Assembly: GCA_963997925.1 (NCBI GenBank)
Contig: CAXEOX010000046.1
Location: 1-21,722, forward strand
DNA: 21,722 nucleotides
Direction: 5' to 3'
Origin: UBA11650 sp963997925
GTDB lineage: Bacteria > Chloroflexota > Dehalococcoidia > Lucifugimonadales > UBA3495
Made by a program: the position numbers and the translations under genes
The notes under the pieces: model-generated
The model's input: only the letters and a program-made list of their open reading frames with translations
What the model was told of the DNA's origin: nothing
Databases searched by the model: none
Shown: positions 15,395-21,722 of the stretch, one piece after another
Numbering within the stretch: the stretch's first letter is position 1
How the letters are laid out: every line of letters starts with the position of its first letter

Positions 15395-15881
15395 ATGACC
15401 TCGAACGCAGACGGCCAGCCCGCATCCGATGGGGCCTCGGAAACGGCCTGGGAGGCTCTGGGTATCACACCCTTGATGCGGGCTGGCCGGGTCTGGCGCT
15501 ACCGTGGACACTGCGGACGCCGCGGGTTGGACCGCGCTTTTGGGCGCCGCGGCCGAAGGGCACGAAAGCATAGTTCAGCTCCTCTTGGATCACGGTGCGG
15601 ATGCAGATGCCCGATCTTACGACAATGCCAGCGCGATGCATGCGGCCACCGCATACGGGCATGCCGGAGCAGTGCGCCAGCTTCTGGCGGCCGGGGCTGA
15701 TGGCCTATCCGGGATGTTTGGGATAGGTCCCTTCGGCGGCGGCTGGTGGGATCCTATAAAGTTGGCCGCCAACAACGGTGATGGGGAAATCTTGCAGTTG
15801 TTGGCCGACTCCGGGGCCCGTCTGGTGGACCACGATGCTGCCCTGTACCTCTACCGGGCGTATGCCGTGATGGGCCGGTAG
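15395..15881 (+). pseudogene. Ankyrin-repeat protein, 5' part, with internal deletion/frameshift and TAG end
   Basis: From ATG 15395 (GAGG just upstream) the frame reads to GITPLMRAG, the start of an ankyrin repeat. It is then replaced, around 15480-15505, by a different frame that begins GATVDTADAAGWTALLGAAAEGH and continues as clean ankyrin repeats (SIVQLLLDHGADADARS, AVRQLLAAGADG, ILQLLADSGARLVDHDA) to a TAG at 15879-15881. The two repeat starts are only about 22 codons apart instead of 33, so roughly 34 bases appear lost as well as the frame. Ankyrin repeats mediate protein-protein contacts. The frame after TAG stays open, so this was probably part of a longer gene. Confidence 0.65.
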
Positions 15882-16253
15882 GTCAAACTACACCGGAAAG
15901 GCCGGGCCAAGACCTACCAATCCCACGATGACGCGTTCTATCACCCCGAAATCTTCACTGTCGGTGCGACCTTCCAGCTTCCGGATGGAACACCTCAATG
16001 CGTAGAAAGATTGGTCCATACATACAGTGGCGGCGGTAGTATCCCTGTCACTGGTGACCGGGACACTACCGCTCCCGTCGCATTCTTTGGCATCAGACCG
16101 GCCGATGGTGGCGTCGCCGCATTCGAGGCCAAAGGCAAGGGCAAACCGGATGAAGACCCGTATGGTTATGGGGCTGACCGCGCCGAGCACTTAAGCTTTG
16201 GAGGCTGGAGAGTGCACGGTTACACATTGGTGCTGGAGGAGCTACTCCACTAA
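15882..16253 (+). pseudogene. Continuation of the ankyrin-gene frame, unknown domain, no start codon
   Basis: Immediately after the TAG the same frame runs open for 123 codons to a TAA at 16251-16253. It reads like real protein (FYHPEIFTVGATFQLPDGTPQ, APVAFFGIRPADGG, FGGWRVHGYTLVLEELL) but matches no family I recognise. There is no ATG or GTG near its beginning; the first possible start is a TTG at 16011, inside the segment. It is best read as the middle of a broken longer gene. Independent expression as an 80-residue protein from 16011 is possible but poorly supported. Confidence 0.45.
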
Positions 16254-16256
16254 TGC

Positions 16257-16691
16257 ATGCCCGGTTCTCAAGAAACTACCGAACTTCTGTCCCGCCTCCT
16301 CCAAGTTGCGGCGGGTGTGGGCAAGTTGGAAATCGTCCGGGAGTTGATCCGGCGAGGTGCGATACCGCCAAAGGGTTTTCAAGACCTCATCGAAACGGTT
16401 CATGACCCCTATTGGAAGATTCCCGACGGCACTAGTATCAAACGCCTTCTATTAGCAAGAATCGTCGCTCCGGGATTTTTCGAAGAACCTATCGAACGGT
16501 TGAAGCTATCTCCCAGGATTTTGAACTCTTCGAACAGGGCACACGTCACCAACTTGGGTCAAGTCTTTGACCTGTCTGACGACGAACTACTCCATATCCG
16601 GAACTTTGGCGAAAAGTCGTTGCTGGAGTTGAAAGATCAACTGGAGCCGTTGATGTATGAACACGATGAGATGCCGCCTGCCGACTACTGA
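16257..16691 (+). CDS. Ankyrin-like helices plus RNA polymerase alpha-CTD-like module
   Basis: This 144-residue open segment is in the same frame as the two preceding fragments. Residues 12-38 (LLQVAAGVGKLEIVRELIRRGA) look like an ankyrin repeat. Residues 78-132 match the RNA polymerase alpha-subunit C-terminal domain. By alignment with E. coli RpoA, the DNA-contact residues are kept: R87 (R265), N90 (N268), and G118, K120, S121 of NFGEKS (G296, K298, S299). The fold is the helix-hairpin-helix type that binds UP-element DNA and activators. The ATG at 16257 has GGAGGA 16 bases upstream, which is too far to be ideal. It could be a surviving 3' gene or the last piece of the broken gene. If expressed, it might bind DNA or compete with alpha-CTD. 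Confidence 0.6.
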   Translation: MPGSQETTELLSRLLQVAAGVGKLEIVRELIRRGAIPPKGFQDLIETVHDPYWKIPDGTSIKRLLLARIVAPGFFEEPIERLKLSPRILNSSNRAHVTNLGQVFDLSDDELLHIRNFGEKSLLELKDQLEPLMYEHDEMPPADY

Positions 16692-16734
16692 TGGTTCCAC
16701 CATGTCCAGAGTTATCGCCCCCGGATTTCCCTAA

Positions 16735-17547
16735 CTAGAGGCCTTTCCAAACAGGTGGGCGCTTTTCGGCGAAGGCCAGGGGTCCCTCTTTGGCGTCGTC
16801 GGAACTCAAGACGCGCTGGGCTACCCAAGCGTTTAGCTGCAGCGATTCCTCCAGTCCAAAGCGATGCCGGAACTGGGCGACCGACTTTGTCCCTTGTACC
16901 GCCAAGGGTGCGTTGGCGCCGATGGCTTCGGCAATCTCCACTGCCCTGGGCATCAATTTCTCCGGTTCTAGGATCTCATGGACGAACCCAAGCCGGTGTG
17001 CTTCTTCGACACTCAGAGTATCGCCCGTTAGCATGAGGTACATCGCTTCTCCGAAGGGCATCAACAGGGCCAGGTTATTCATGGCGTAGTTAGCCAGTAT
17101 GCCGCGCTTGACCTCGAAGAGACCGAAGTAAGCGTCGGTGGAAGCGATGCGGATGTCGCAGTCGGCGGCACGTTCCATGCCCGCTGCGATGGCCAATCCG
17201 TTGATGGCTGCGATGAAGGGTTTGGGGTTCCTGGAGAAGGGCTGCCCGAGGCGCATGCTCTCCATCCGTACTTCCGGCGGAATCTCAGCCTGACTGGCTT
17301 GATTCTCCGAGCCATCGGCGGCGGTGTTTCTTTCGGACATCTCCCGCAGGTCGGCCCCTGCTGAGAAGGCTTTCCCGGCTCCCGTCACGATACCCACCCT
17401 CATCTCCGGGTCGTTGGTGAATTCGGCGAGGACGGACTCCAATTCTTGCCTCATCACAGTACCTTGAGCGTTGAGGCGGTCCGGCCGGTTCATGGTGAAG
17501 GTGGCGTAGTGACCCGCTGGGTGTCTTTCATAAAGCAAGTATGGCAT
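16735..17547 (-). CDS. Enoyl-CoA hydratase/isomerase family protein (copy 2)
   Basis: A 270-residue crotonase-fold protein beginning MPYLLYERHPAGHYATFTMNRPDRLNAQG. The first oxyanion-hole segment is AFSAGADLREM and the second is NGLAIAAGMERAADCDIRIAS. YFGLFEVKRGI replaces the canonical FxxPEhxxG, as in copy 1 at 7382-8128, so the two belong to related subgroups. A 25-residue charged insertion (SERNTAADGSENQASQAEIP) follows the first active-site loop. The start is ATG 17547 with GGAGG six bases upstream; the frame extends to a TTG at 17568 without support. It lies 47 bases downstream of the dienelactone hydrolase gene on the same strand and is probably co-transcribed. Confidence 0.88.
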   Translation of the reverse strand: MPYLLYERHPAGHYATFTMNRPDRLNAQGTVMRQELESVLAEFTNDPEMRVGIVTGAGKAFSAGADLREMSERNTAADGSENQASQAEIPPEVRMESMRLGQPFSRNPKPFIAAINGLAIAAGMERAADCDIRIASTDAYFGLFEVKRGILANYAMNNLALLMPFGEAMYLMLTGDTLSVEEAHRLGFVHEILEPEKLMPRAVEIAEAIGANAPLAVQGTKSVAQFRHRFGLEESLQLNAWVAQRVLSSDDAKEGPLAFAEKRPPVWKGL

Positions 17548-17594
17548 GGCCGGCCTCCGTTTATACAAGCGCTGTACTTGGGCCTAACCTCGGA

Positions 17595-18308
17595 TTACCC
17601 CTTCAGGTGTTGGGCGAAGAACTCCAGGGTACGGCTCCATGCGAGCTCGTCAGCTGCTTCCTGGTAGTTGGTGAAGGTGAAGTCGGCGAAGCGATGGTCG
17701 GCGTACGGGTAGACGTGAAATTCATGAGGCTTGCCGAGCCGGGTCAATTCCTCATCGAACCTGGCCATGTCTTCCAGGGTTGGGTTGCGGTCAATCTCGC
17801 CGAAGTGGTAAAGCATGGGGCAATTTATCCCGTTGCTCAATTCTAAGGGACTTTGCGTGCCCTCGCCCCAACAGTCCATCATGAACCCGCCGTAGTAGGG
17901 CACCACGGCCTTGAAATGGGGATTGGTTGCCGCGGCCAGCCAGACCACTCGCCCTCCCATGCAAAAACCGGTGATTCCGATGCGCTCGCCGTTGACCGAC
18001 GGGTGTTGTTGCATGAATGCGACGGTGGCGTTTATGTCGGCGACTATCTCCGGGTCGTCCAGCAACTGACGCCGGGTCTTCCCCTTGGATTTCTCGATAG
18101 CTTCGGTGGTGCGGTGATACAGGGATGGAGCCACGGCGGCGTAACCTTGGTCAGCCAACCTATCTGCTATGGTCTGGATGAACTTGTCCACCCCGTCGGC
18201 GGCCTGAATCACCACAACTGCCGGGAAAGGGCCGCTCCCCTCCGGTACTGTCATGTAAACCGGCATATCGGAGTTGTCTACTTGAATTGTCTCCCAAGAA
18301 AATGCCAT
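17595..18308 (-). CDS. Dienelactone hydrolase family protein
   Basis: An alpha/beta-hydrolase of 237 residues. The catalytic triad is visible as Cys116 in GFCMGG, Asp173 in GEIDRNP and His205 in ADHRF, the Cys-Asp-His set of carboxymethylenebutenolidase (DLH). Other marks are VVVIQAADGV near the N-terminus, YAAVAPSLYHR and VVPYYGG. DLH opens dienelactones in the chlorocatechol branch of aromatic catabolism, but many homologues act on other esters or lactones. The start at 18308 has AGGAG seven bases upstream; an ATG six codons earlier overlaps that site and is less likely. It is the first gene of a pair with enoyl-CoA hydratase copy 2. Confidence 0.88.
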   Translation of the reverse strand: MAFSWETIQVDNSDMPVYMTVPEGSGPFPAVVVIQAADGVDKFIQTIADRLADQGYAAVAPSLYHRTTEAIEKSKGKTRRQLLDDPEIVADINATVAFMQQHPSVNGERIGITGFCMGGRVVWLAAATNPHFKAVVPYYGGFMMDCWGEGTQSPLELSNGINCPMLYHFGEIDRNPTLEDMARFDEELTRLGKPHEFHVYPYADHRFADFTFTNYQEAADELAWSRTLEFFAQHLKG

Positions 18309-18640
18309 GTTCAGGCTCCTTTGCATTTCAGCGTTTCTAACAGTACTGGGGAACTACCAGGTTTGACGCGGTTTTAATCTTCATCACAGTCTAGTGAATA
18401 TCTCCGGCGTTTACGTTATCAGAATGCGGGCGTCGTATGAACCCCGGAATCTCGAAATAGCGTATGGATCTGGCGTTTCGCGGAACAGAGGTCAACCAAC
18501 ATAACTTCATAATACCTGACTAATTTTGAAGGTTTTCATGTAGCGCTTCGCGGGATGTTCCGATTGTCCGTCCCTATCGGCGTTGATAAGGTTCGGGTTG
18601 AGGCGGTCCGGTCCGAAACCGGCCGCTGGAGGGGAGATGC
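18309..18640. other. Gene-free divergent region
   Basis: These 332 bases separate the dienelactone hydrolase (-) from the HTH gene (+). I find no coding frame. A small hairpin, CCGGT-CCGAA-ACCGG (18608-18622), lies just before the HTH gene's ribosome-binding site and could affect its translation. AT-rich patches near 18500-18530 may hold promoters, but no paired -35/-10 is convincing. Confidence 0.5.
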
Positions 18641-18883
18641 ATGGTAGGGTTTTTACCCACGATCAACGACGCAACTCATGACGACCCGAGTGTTAACGGC
18701 AATCTGTTGACGGTGACGCAGGTAGCCCAACTGCTGAATGCCCACCAGCACTCGGTTCGCCGTTGGGCGGACTCGGGGCTTCTTGACTGCTACCGCATCG
18801 GATTTAGAGGCGACCGCAGGTTCAAGCCGGACGATGTAGAAGCGTTCTTGCTCGCCCGGATAGACGGTTCCAATACCTGTTAG
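18641..18883 (+). CDS. BldC/MerR-like winged-helix DNA-binding protein
   Basis: A small 80-residue protein. Residues 22-75 form a helix-turn-helix of the MerR/excisionase (HTH_17) type: LLTVTQVAQLLNAHQHSVRRWADSGLLDCYRIG, then a wing with RGDRRFKPDDVEAFLLARI. This closely follows the layout of BldC-type regulators and of phage excisionases. With no integrase or att site nearby, a transcriptional regulator is the better guess than an excisionase. A strong GGAGGGGAG precedes ATG 18641. The first 20 residues are polar and probably disordered. Targets are unknown; the divergent dienelactone hydrolase operon is a natural candidate. Confidence 0.8.
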   Translation: MVGFLPTINDATHDDPSVNGNLLTVTQVAQLLNAHQHSVRRWADSGLLDCYRIGFRGDRRFKPDDVEAFLLARIDGSNTC

Positions 18884-18996
18884 CTGAGATATAGGCTTGT
18901 CATGCGGGGCTCCATGGGAACCCTGAAGGGCCATTTTGTGGTCCATCGCTTCCGTGCTTTTTTCGGATGTCTTCTGACTGATTTATACTAGGCCCT

Positions 18997-19203
18997 ATGG
19001 GAATTCTTCAAGGCTAATTGGCGGTTGCCGCCGGGTTTGGAATCACCCAAGAAACTCTCTATCTCCACGAGTTCTTTCACTGGGGGTTCATAGTCCCGTT
19101 CGGTGGATCTGTCGACGATGGGGAATGGTATCTCTCCGGCTGGTTCGACGTCACACTATCCCCGATCCTCGGGGTAGTATCGCGCTCTATGATGGTGGCA
19201 TAA
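18997..19203 (+). pseudogene. Degraded small ORF with in-frame TAA, unknown function
   Basis: ATG 18997 gives MGILQG, then TAA at 19015, then 61 open codons (LAVAAGFGITQETLYLHEFFHWGF through GDVTL-like text to SRSMMVA). I recognise no family. TATACT stands seven bases before the ATG, the same spacing as the leaderless CoA-transferase start, but no -35 box is evident. It may be a remnant or may not be a gene. Confidence 0.25.
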
Positions 19204-19229
19204 CTGCAGGGATTTTCCTGGTTTAGTGT

Positions 19230-19646
19230 TTGAGCATCTGCCGTGTTATCTTCCAGCGCACCCAAGATTCTTTCAGGTGGTGGCTTGGACTTGCCCTCGC
19301 TTTCGGGGCGCCCATGGAGTTTTTCGCCGGGATTGCCGAGGGCGCGCTCAATAACTTCTACCACTCCGTTCCATCTTTCCCTCTGGCTTTCCTGCTTGGA
19401 TCGTTGGGCGTGTTCTTATATTGGCGCGGAATCCGCTTCGTGACAAAGACGTTCAGCTACTGCCACCCCAATAGCCGCCATGGTTATGATAGGCATGGAG
19501 AATCATGTCAGATGGAATCAATCCGGTGGTACAATGCGTGCCCGAAGGGCCCACGTCAGGAACGTAGGACCTTGGGATCTAAGTGGAGGAACGATGCGAT
19601 TCGGTCATTTCTTTTTCCCGATGAAATTCGACGATACTCAGGATGA
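19230..19646 (+). other. Weak ORF encoding a possible small membrane protein
   Basis: A 138-codon frame from a TTG, or from an internal ATG near 19315. It contains two hydrophobic stretches, WWLGLALAFGAPMEFFAGIA and FPLAFLLGSLGVFLYWRGI. Its last third turns polar and overlaps the start of the LLM gene (19594), where it is unlikely to be coding. No ribosome-binding site supports the start and no family is recognised. The hydrophobic part may be a real or remnant membrane protein ending near 19480. Confidence 0.25.
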
Positions 19647-20649
19647 GCAGGCGATTCAGGACTGCCTGCACGAGGCTCAGCTCATCGAGGAGTTGGGCAT
19701 GGACGCTATCTGGTTCGCCGAGCACTACTTCACTGGCGAGTGCGTGTACGGGGACCCTCTGGTCTTCGCCAGCGCGGTCGCGGTTAAGACCAGCAGGGTG
19801 CTGCTCGGCTTCGGAATAATCGAACTGCCACTGCACAACCCGGTCAGGGTGGCAATCCAGACGGCGCTACTGGATAACCTGTGTCAAGGACGCTTGGTAG
19901 TCGGCACCGCCAAGGGCTCCAACTACAACGCCTACGAATACGTGGGGTTTGGGACCACTCCGGGCTTAGGCGTAGAGCAGATGGAAGAGGCTGAGGACCT
20001 ACTGGTCAAGGCTTGGACCGAGGACAATGTGGACTTCAAGGGCAAGTATTGGCAAGTTTCCTTCCCATCGGTTCGGCCCAGGCCTTACCAGAAGCCTCAC
20101 CCTCCCCTCGCCAGGGCGTGCACCGGAGATGAGTCCATAATTGAGATGGCGAAGATTGGTCGGCCTGTTTTACTGAGAGGAGGCTCGATCAATCGTACCG
20201 GAGAAAACATCAGATTATACCGGGATACCATGGCTTCGGCAGGGTTCGGAGAAGAGGCTGTGGAGAGGGCACTGGACCAGATATGGGTGTGGCGTGAGAT
20301 GCATGTCGCCGAGACCGACGACCAAGCGCTGGATGAGTTCCTGCCAGCCCACTACAGGGCCTACACCCACATGGAGACGGTGCGTGAACGATGGAATCCC
20401 AAAGACCTGCCGATGACTCGTCAGAGGCCACCTAGGGACCGTGCGGGCTATCAAGGATCACCGGACCCGGACGCCCCGCAGAACCTGATCGGAAGTCCCA
20501 AGAGAGTGGCCGAGCAGGTTGCTCTGATGCGGGACGCAGGCGTTCGGAATTTGATGCTTACCAACCGGGGCCTTATGTCACGGGAGAAAACCGATACTTC
20601 TCTGAAGCTTCTTACCGGAAAAGTGATGCCCCTGTTCAAAGGCGGCTGA
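19594..20649 (+). CDS. LLM-class flavin-dependent oxidoreductase (copy 2)
   Basis: A 351-residue luciferase-like TIM-barrel oxidoreductase paralogous to 5738-6775. MRFGHFFFPMKFDD opens strand 1; LGMDAIWFAEHYFTGECVYGDP, GRLVVGTAKGSNYNAYEY, GKYWQVSFPSVRPRPYQKPH and a C-terminal KLLTGKVMPLFKGG complete the pattern. The start at 19594 has GGAGG four bases upstream. The frame runs open to 19480, but that extension is not conserved in the paralogue. Compared with copy 1 it carries an extra Arg/Pro-rich loop (around LPMTRQRPPRDRAGYQGSP) before the last barrel strands, likely shaping the substrate pocket. A terminator follows. Confidence 0.9.
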   Translation: MRFGHFFFPMKFDDTQDEQAIQDCLHEAQLIEELGMDAIWFAEHYFTGECVYGDPLVFASAVAVKTSRVLLGFGIIELPLHNPVRVAIQTALLDNLCQGRLVVGTAKGSNYNAYEYVGFGTTPGLGVEQMEEAEDLLVKAWTEDNVDFKGKYWQVSFPSVRPRPYQKPHPPLARACTGDESIIEMAKIGRPVLLRGGSINRTGENIRLYRDTMASAGFGEEAVERALDQIWVWREMHVAETDDQALDEFLPAHYRAYTHMETVRERWNPKDLPMTRQRPPRDRAGYQGSPDPDAPQNLIGSPKRVAEQVALMRDAGVRNLMLTNRGLMSREKTDTSLKLLTGKVMPLFKGG

Positions 20650-20671
20650 GGACCGGGCAAGGGTAATGATT

Positions 20672-20714
20672 AGGCCAGACCCCGTGTCTTCTTCGGGCCT
20701 GGCCTTTCTGTTTG
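20672..20714 (+). terminator. Intrinsic terminator after LLM copy 2
   Basis: AGGCCAG (20672-20678) pairs with CTGGCCT (20699-20705), with further CCC/GGG pairing inside, followed by the T-rich tail TTCTGTTTG. It separates the LLM gene from the cyclase gene, which must therefore have its own promoter or depend on read-through. Confidence 0.75.
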
Positions 20715-20788
20715 CCTTCAACCACTGGACATGCCACGTGGGACGGTGCAAAATTTGCCCTGATACCAGGAAACATCAGGAGGGCAAC

Positions 20789-21718
20789 ATGACCACCCGT
20801 CAGATACCTTCGGAAGAACAAGTCATCGGCTGGATGGACTCCCTCAGTAACTGGGGCCGTTGGGGCGCCGACGACCAAATGGGAACACTGAACCTAATAA
20901 CCGATGCAAAGCGGGCTCAAGCCGCCGGACTGGTCAAGGAAGGTATCAGCGTTACCTGCTCGCGGCTCATCGTGCCGGAACTCGCTGCCGACGTTACGAG
21001 CATCCCGCCGCTGCATTACATGGTTCGTGCTGGGGACTCGGCCCCGGCGGAAGGGTCGGGCGGCACCGCCGACTTCATCGGGTTCTCTTTCCACGGTCTG
21101 ACCATCACCCACCTGGACGCTCTGTGTCATCAGACATGGAACGGAAAAATGTACAACGGTCGTCCCGCCTCGGAAGTTGGGTCAGACACCAAAGCTACCA
21201 GCCTAAACATCGACGCTGCCCAGAACGGTGTCGTTACCAGGGGCATACTGCTGGACATCGCCAAGGTTAAGGGTAAGAAATGGCTGGACGCTGGAGAGCC
21301 CGTGTTCGTTGAAGATCTGGAAGCAGCCGAAAAAGCTGCGGGGGTTCGGGTAGAGGAGGGCGACGCGCTGATGCTGCGCTTGGGCTGGTACAAGCGCCGG
21401 TTGGAGGAAGGTCCGCCGGTCGCGGGGCGTCCGGGCCTGCACGCTGAGACACTGCCTTGGTTAAAGGAGAGAGGCGTTTCGATAGTTAGCGGCGACGCCT
21501 CCCAAGATGTTGATCCGAGTGGCTATCCCAAGCTCGGCCTGCCCGTGCATAAGGTGGGCATCGTCGGCATGGGATTGTGGCTGATAGACGCTGCCAACTG
21601 CGAAGAACTGGTCCAGGTGTGCGAGCGCTTGCACCGTTGGGAGTTCATGTTCAACGTCGCTCCCCTACGTTTCAAGAACGCCACCGGGTCGCCGGTAAAC
21701 CCCTTGGCGCTTTTCTAA
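20789..21718 (+). CDS. Cyclase-family (kynurenine formamidase-like) metal-dependent hydrolase
   Basis: A 309-residue protein of the cyclase/kynurenine formamidase family. WGADDQMGTLNLIT (residues 25-38) is a hallmark of the long-chain subgroup. The metal and catalytic signature HGLTITHLDALCH supplies H102, H108, D110 and H114 (equivalent to HxGTHxDxPxH). GVVTRGILLDIA, EEGDALMLRLGWY and VSIVSGDASQDVDP follow in the usual order. Characterised relatives hydrolyse N-formylkynurenine, isatin or similar amides using a divalent metal. The start at 20789 has AGGAGGG four bases upstream; the frame extends to 20666 but crosses the preceding terminator, so it is rejected. It ends four bases before the window edge and looks complete. 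Confidence 0.9.
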   Translation: MTTRQIPSEEQVIGWMDSLSNWGRWGADDQMGTLNLITDAKRAQAAGLVKEGISVTCSRLIVPELAADVTSIPPLHYMVRAGDSAPAEGSGGTADFIGFSFHGLTITHLDALCHQTWNGKMYNGRPASEVGSDTKATSLNIDAAQNGVVTRGILLDIAKVKGKKWLDAGEPVFVEDLEAAEKAAGVRVEEGDALMLRLGWYKRRLEEGPPVAGRPGLHAETLPWLKERGVSIVSGDASQDVDPSGYPKLGLPVHKVGIVGMGLWLIDAANCEELVQVCERLHRWEFMFNVAPLRFKNATGSPVNPLALF

Positions 21719-21722
21719 TTTT

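Noticed and set aside
1467..16253. Stop-codon reassignment as a common explanation for the interrupted genes.
   Set aside because: TAA, TAG and TGA all occur at interruptions and all also end intact genes properly. Only the TGA at 14626 has a site-specific reason (redox Cys position plus SECIS-like hairpin).
18641..18883. Excisionase, implying a nearby prophage or integrative element.
   Set aside because: No integrase, att-like repeats, tRNA or phage genes are seen, and the sequence fits BldC/MerR-like regulators equally well.
3028..20736. A 20-base stretch at 20717-20736 matches the complement of 3028-3047 at 18 of 20 positions.
   Set aside because: One copy is the conserved coding start of the hotdog gene and the other is intergenic. 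There are no flanking similarities, so it is taken as coincidence.
20666..20788. N-terminal extension of the cyclase protein containing several Cys and His residues (NHWTCH, CKIC).
   Set aside because: It runs through the upstream terminator hairpin, while a near-perfect ribosome site precedes the ATG at 20789, so the Cys/His pattern is not a zinc site.

Overview
The window looks like chromosomal DNA from an uncultured bacterium, most plausibly a Chloroflexota member of the SAR202/Dehalococcoidia type. This is an inference from gene content, not from a marker gene. The DNA is moderately GC-rich and carries a dense set of catabolic paralogues: two LLM-class flavin oxidoreductases, two family III CoA-transferases, two enoyl-CoA hydratases, two amidohydrolase/dipeptidase-type hydrolases, a cyclase-family hydrolase, a VOC protein, a dienelactone hydrolase and a DapA-like aldolase. 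No rRNA, tRNA, CRISPR array, integrase or transposase was recognised.

Layout. 1-1.75 kb (+): CinA-type amidohydrolase, SAM methyltransferase and a TfoX-N gene broken by an in-frame TAA. 1.8-3.9 kb (+): M19 dipeptidase-like protein and a double-hotdog MaoC-like hydratase. 3.9-5.4 kb (-): TIM-barrel amidohydrolase and a DUF423 membrane protein. 5.4-5.74 kb: gene-free, holding a 116-bp inverted-repeat (MITE/REP-like) element. 5.74-7.36 kb (+): LLM oxidoreductase and a Yip1-like membrane protein. 7.38-11.65 kb (-): a catabolic operon of two CaiB/BaiF CoA-transferases, a frameshifted MBL-fold hydrolase and an enoyl-CoA hydratase, driven by a promoter placed so that the first gene would be leaderless. 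11.7-12.4 kb (-): sulfite-oxidase-type molybdopterin protein. 12.57-13.4 kb (+): double-VOC protein ending at a strong bidirectional terminator, facing a DapA-like aldolase (-). 14.59-15.35 kb (+): the glutaredoxin-DinB gene described below. 15.4-16.7 kb (+): a broken ankyrin-repeat gene whose last open segment carries an RNA polymerase alpha-CTD-like module. 16.7-18.3 kb (-): enoyl-CoA hydratase and dienelactone hydrolase. 18.6-19.6 kb (+): BldC/MerR-like HTH protein and degraded small ORFs. 19.6-21.7 kb (+): second LLM oxidoreductase and a cyclase-family hydrolase.

Main discovery candidate. The gene at 14593-15345 has a TGA codon exactly where the first Cys of the glutaredoxin/NrdH CxxC motif should be (reading G-[TGA]-F-T-C). 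The frame continues openly through a complete glutaredoxin fold and a fused DinB-like metal-binding helical domain. A hairpin directly after the TGA has a 6-bp perfect stem, a 5-nt loop with G at its second position, and lies 22 nt from TGA to loop. This fits the known bacterial SECIS pattern. I therefore read it as a selenocysteine-containing (UxxC) glutaredoxin-DinB fusion.

The main caution is that the window also holds several real-looking gene lesions: TAA in TfoX, a frameshift in the MBL gene, and a deletion/frameshift plus TAG and TAA in the ankyrin locus. A simple TGC-to-TGA nonsense mutation must therefore be excluded.

Taken together the genes look like accessory oxidation and CoA-thioester catabolism of organic compounds: flavin-dependent oxidation, ring or lactone hydrolysis, CoA transfer and hydration. 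The individual substrates cannot be read from sequence.
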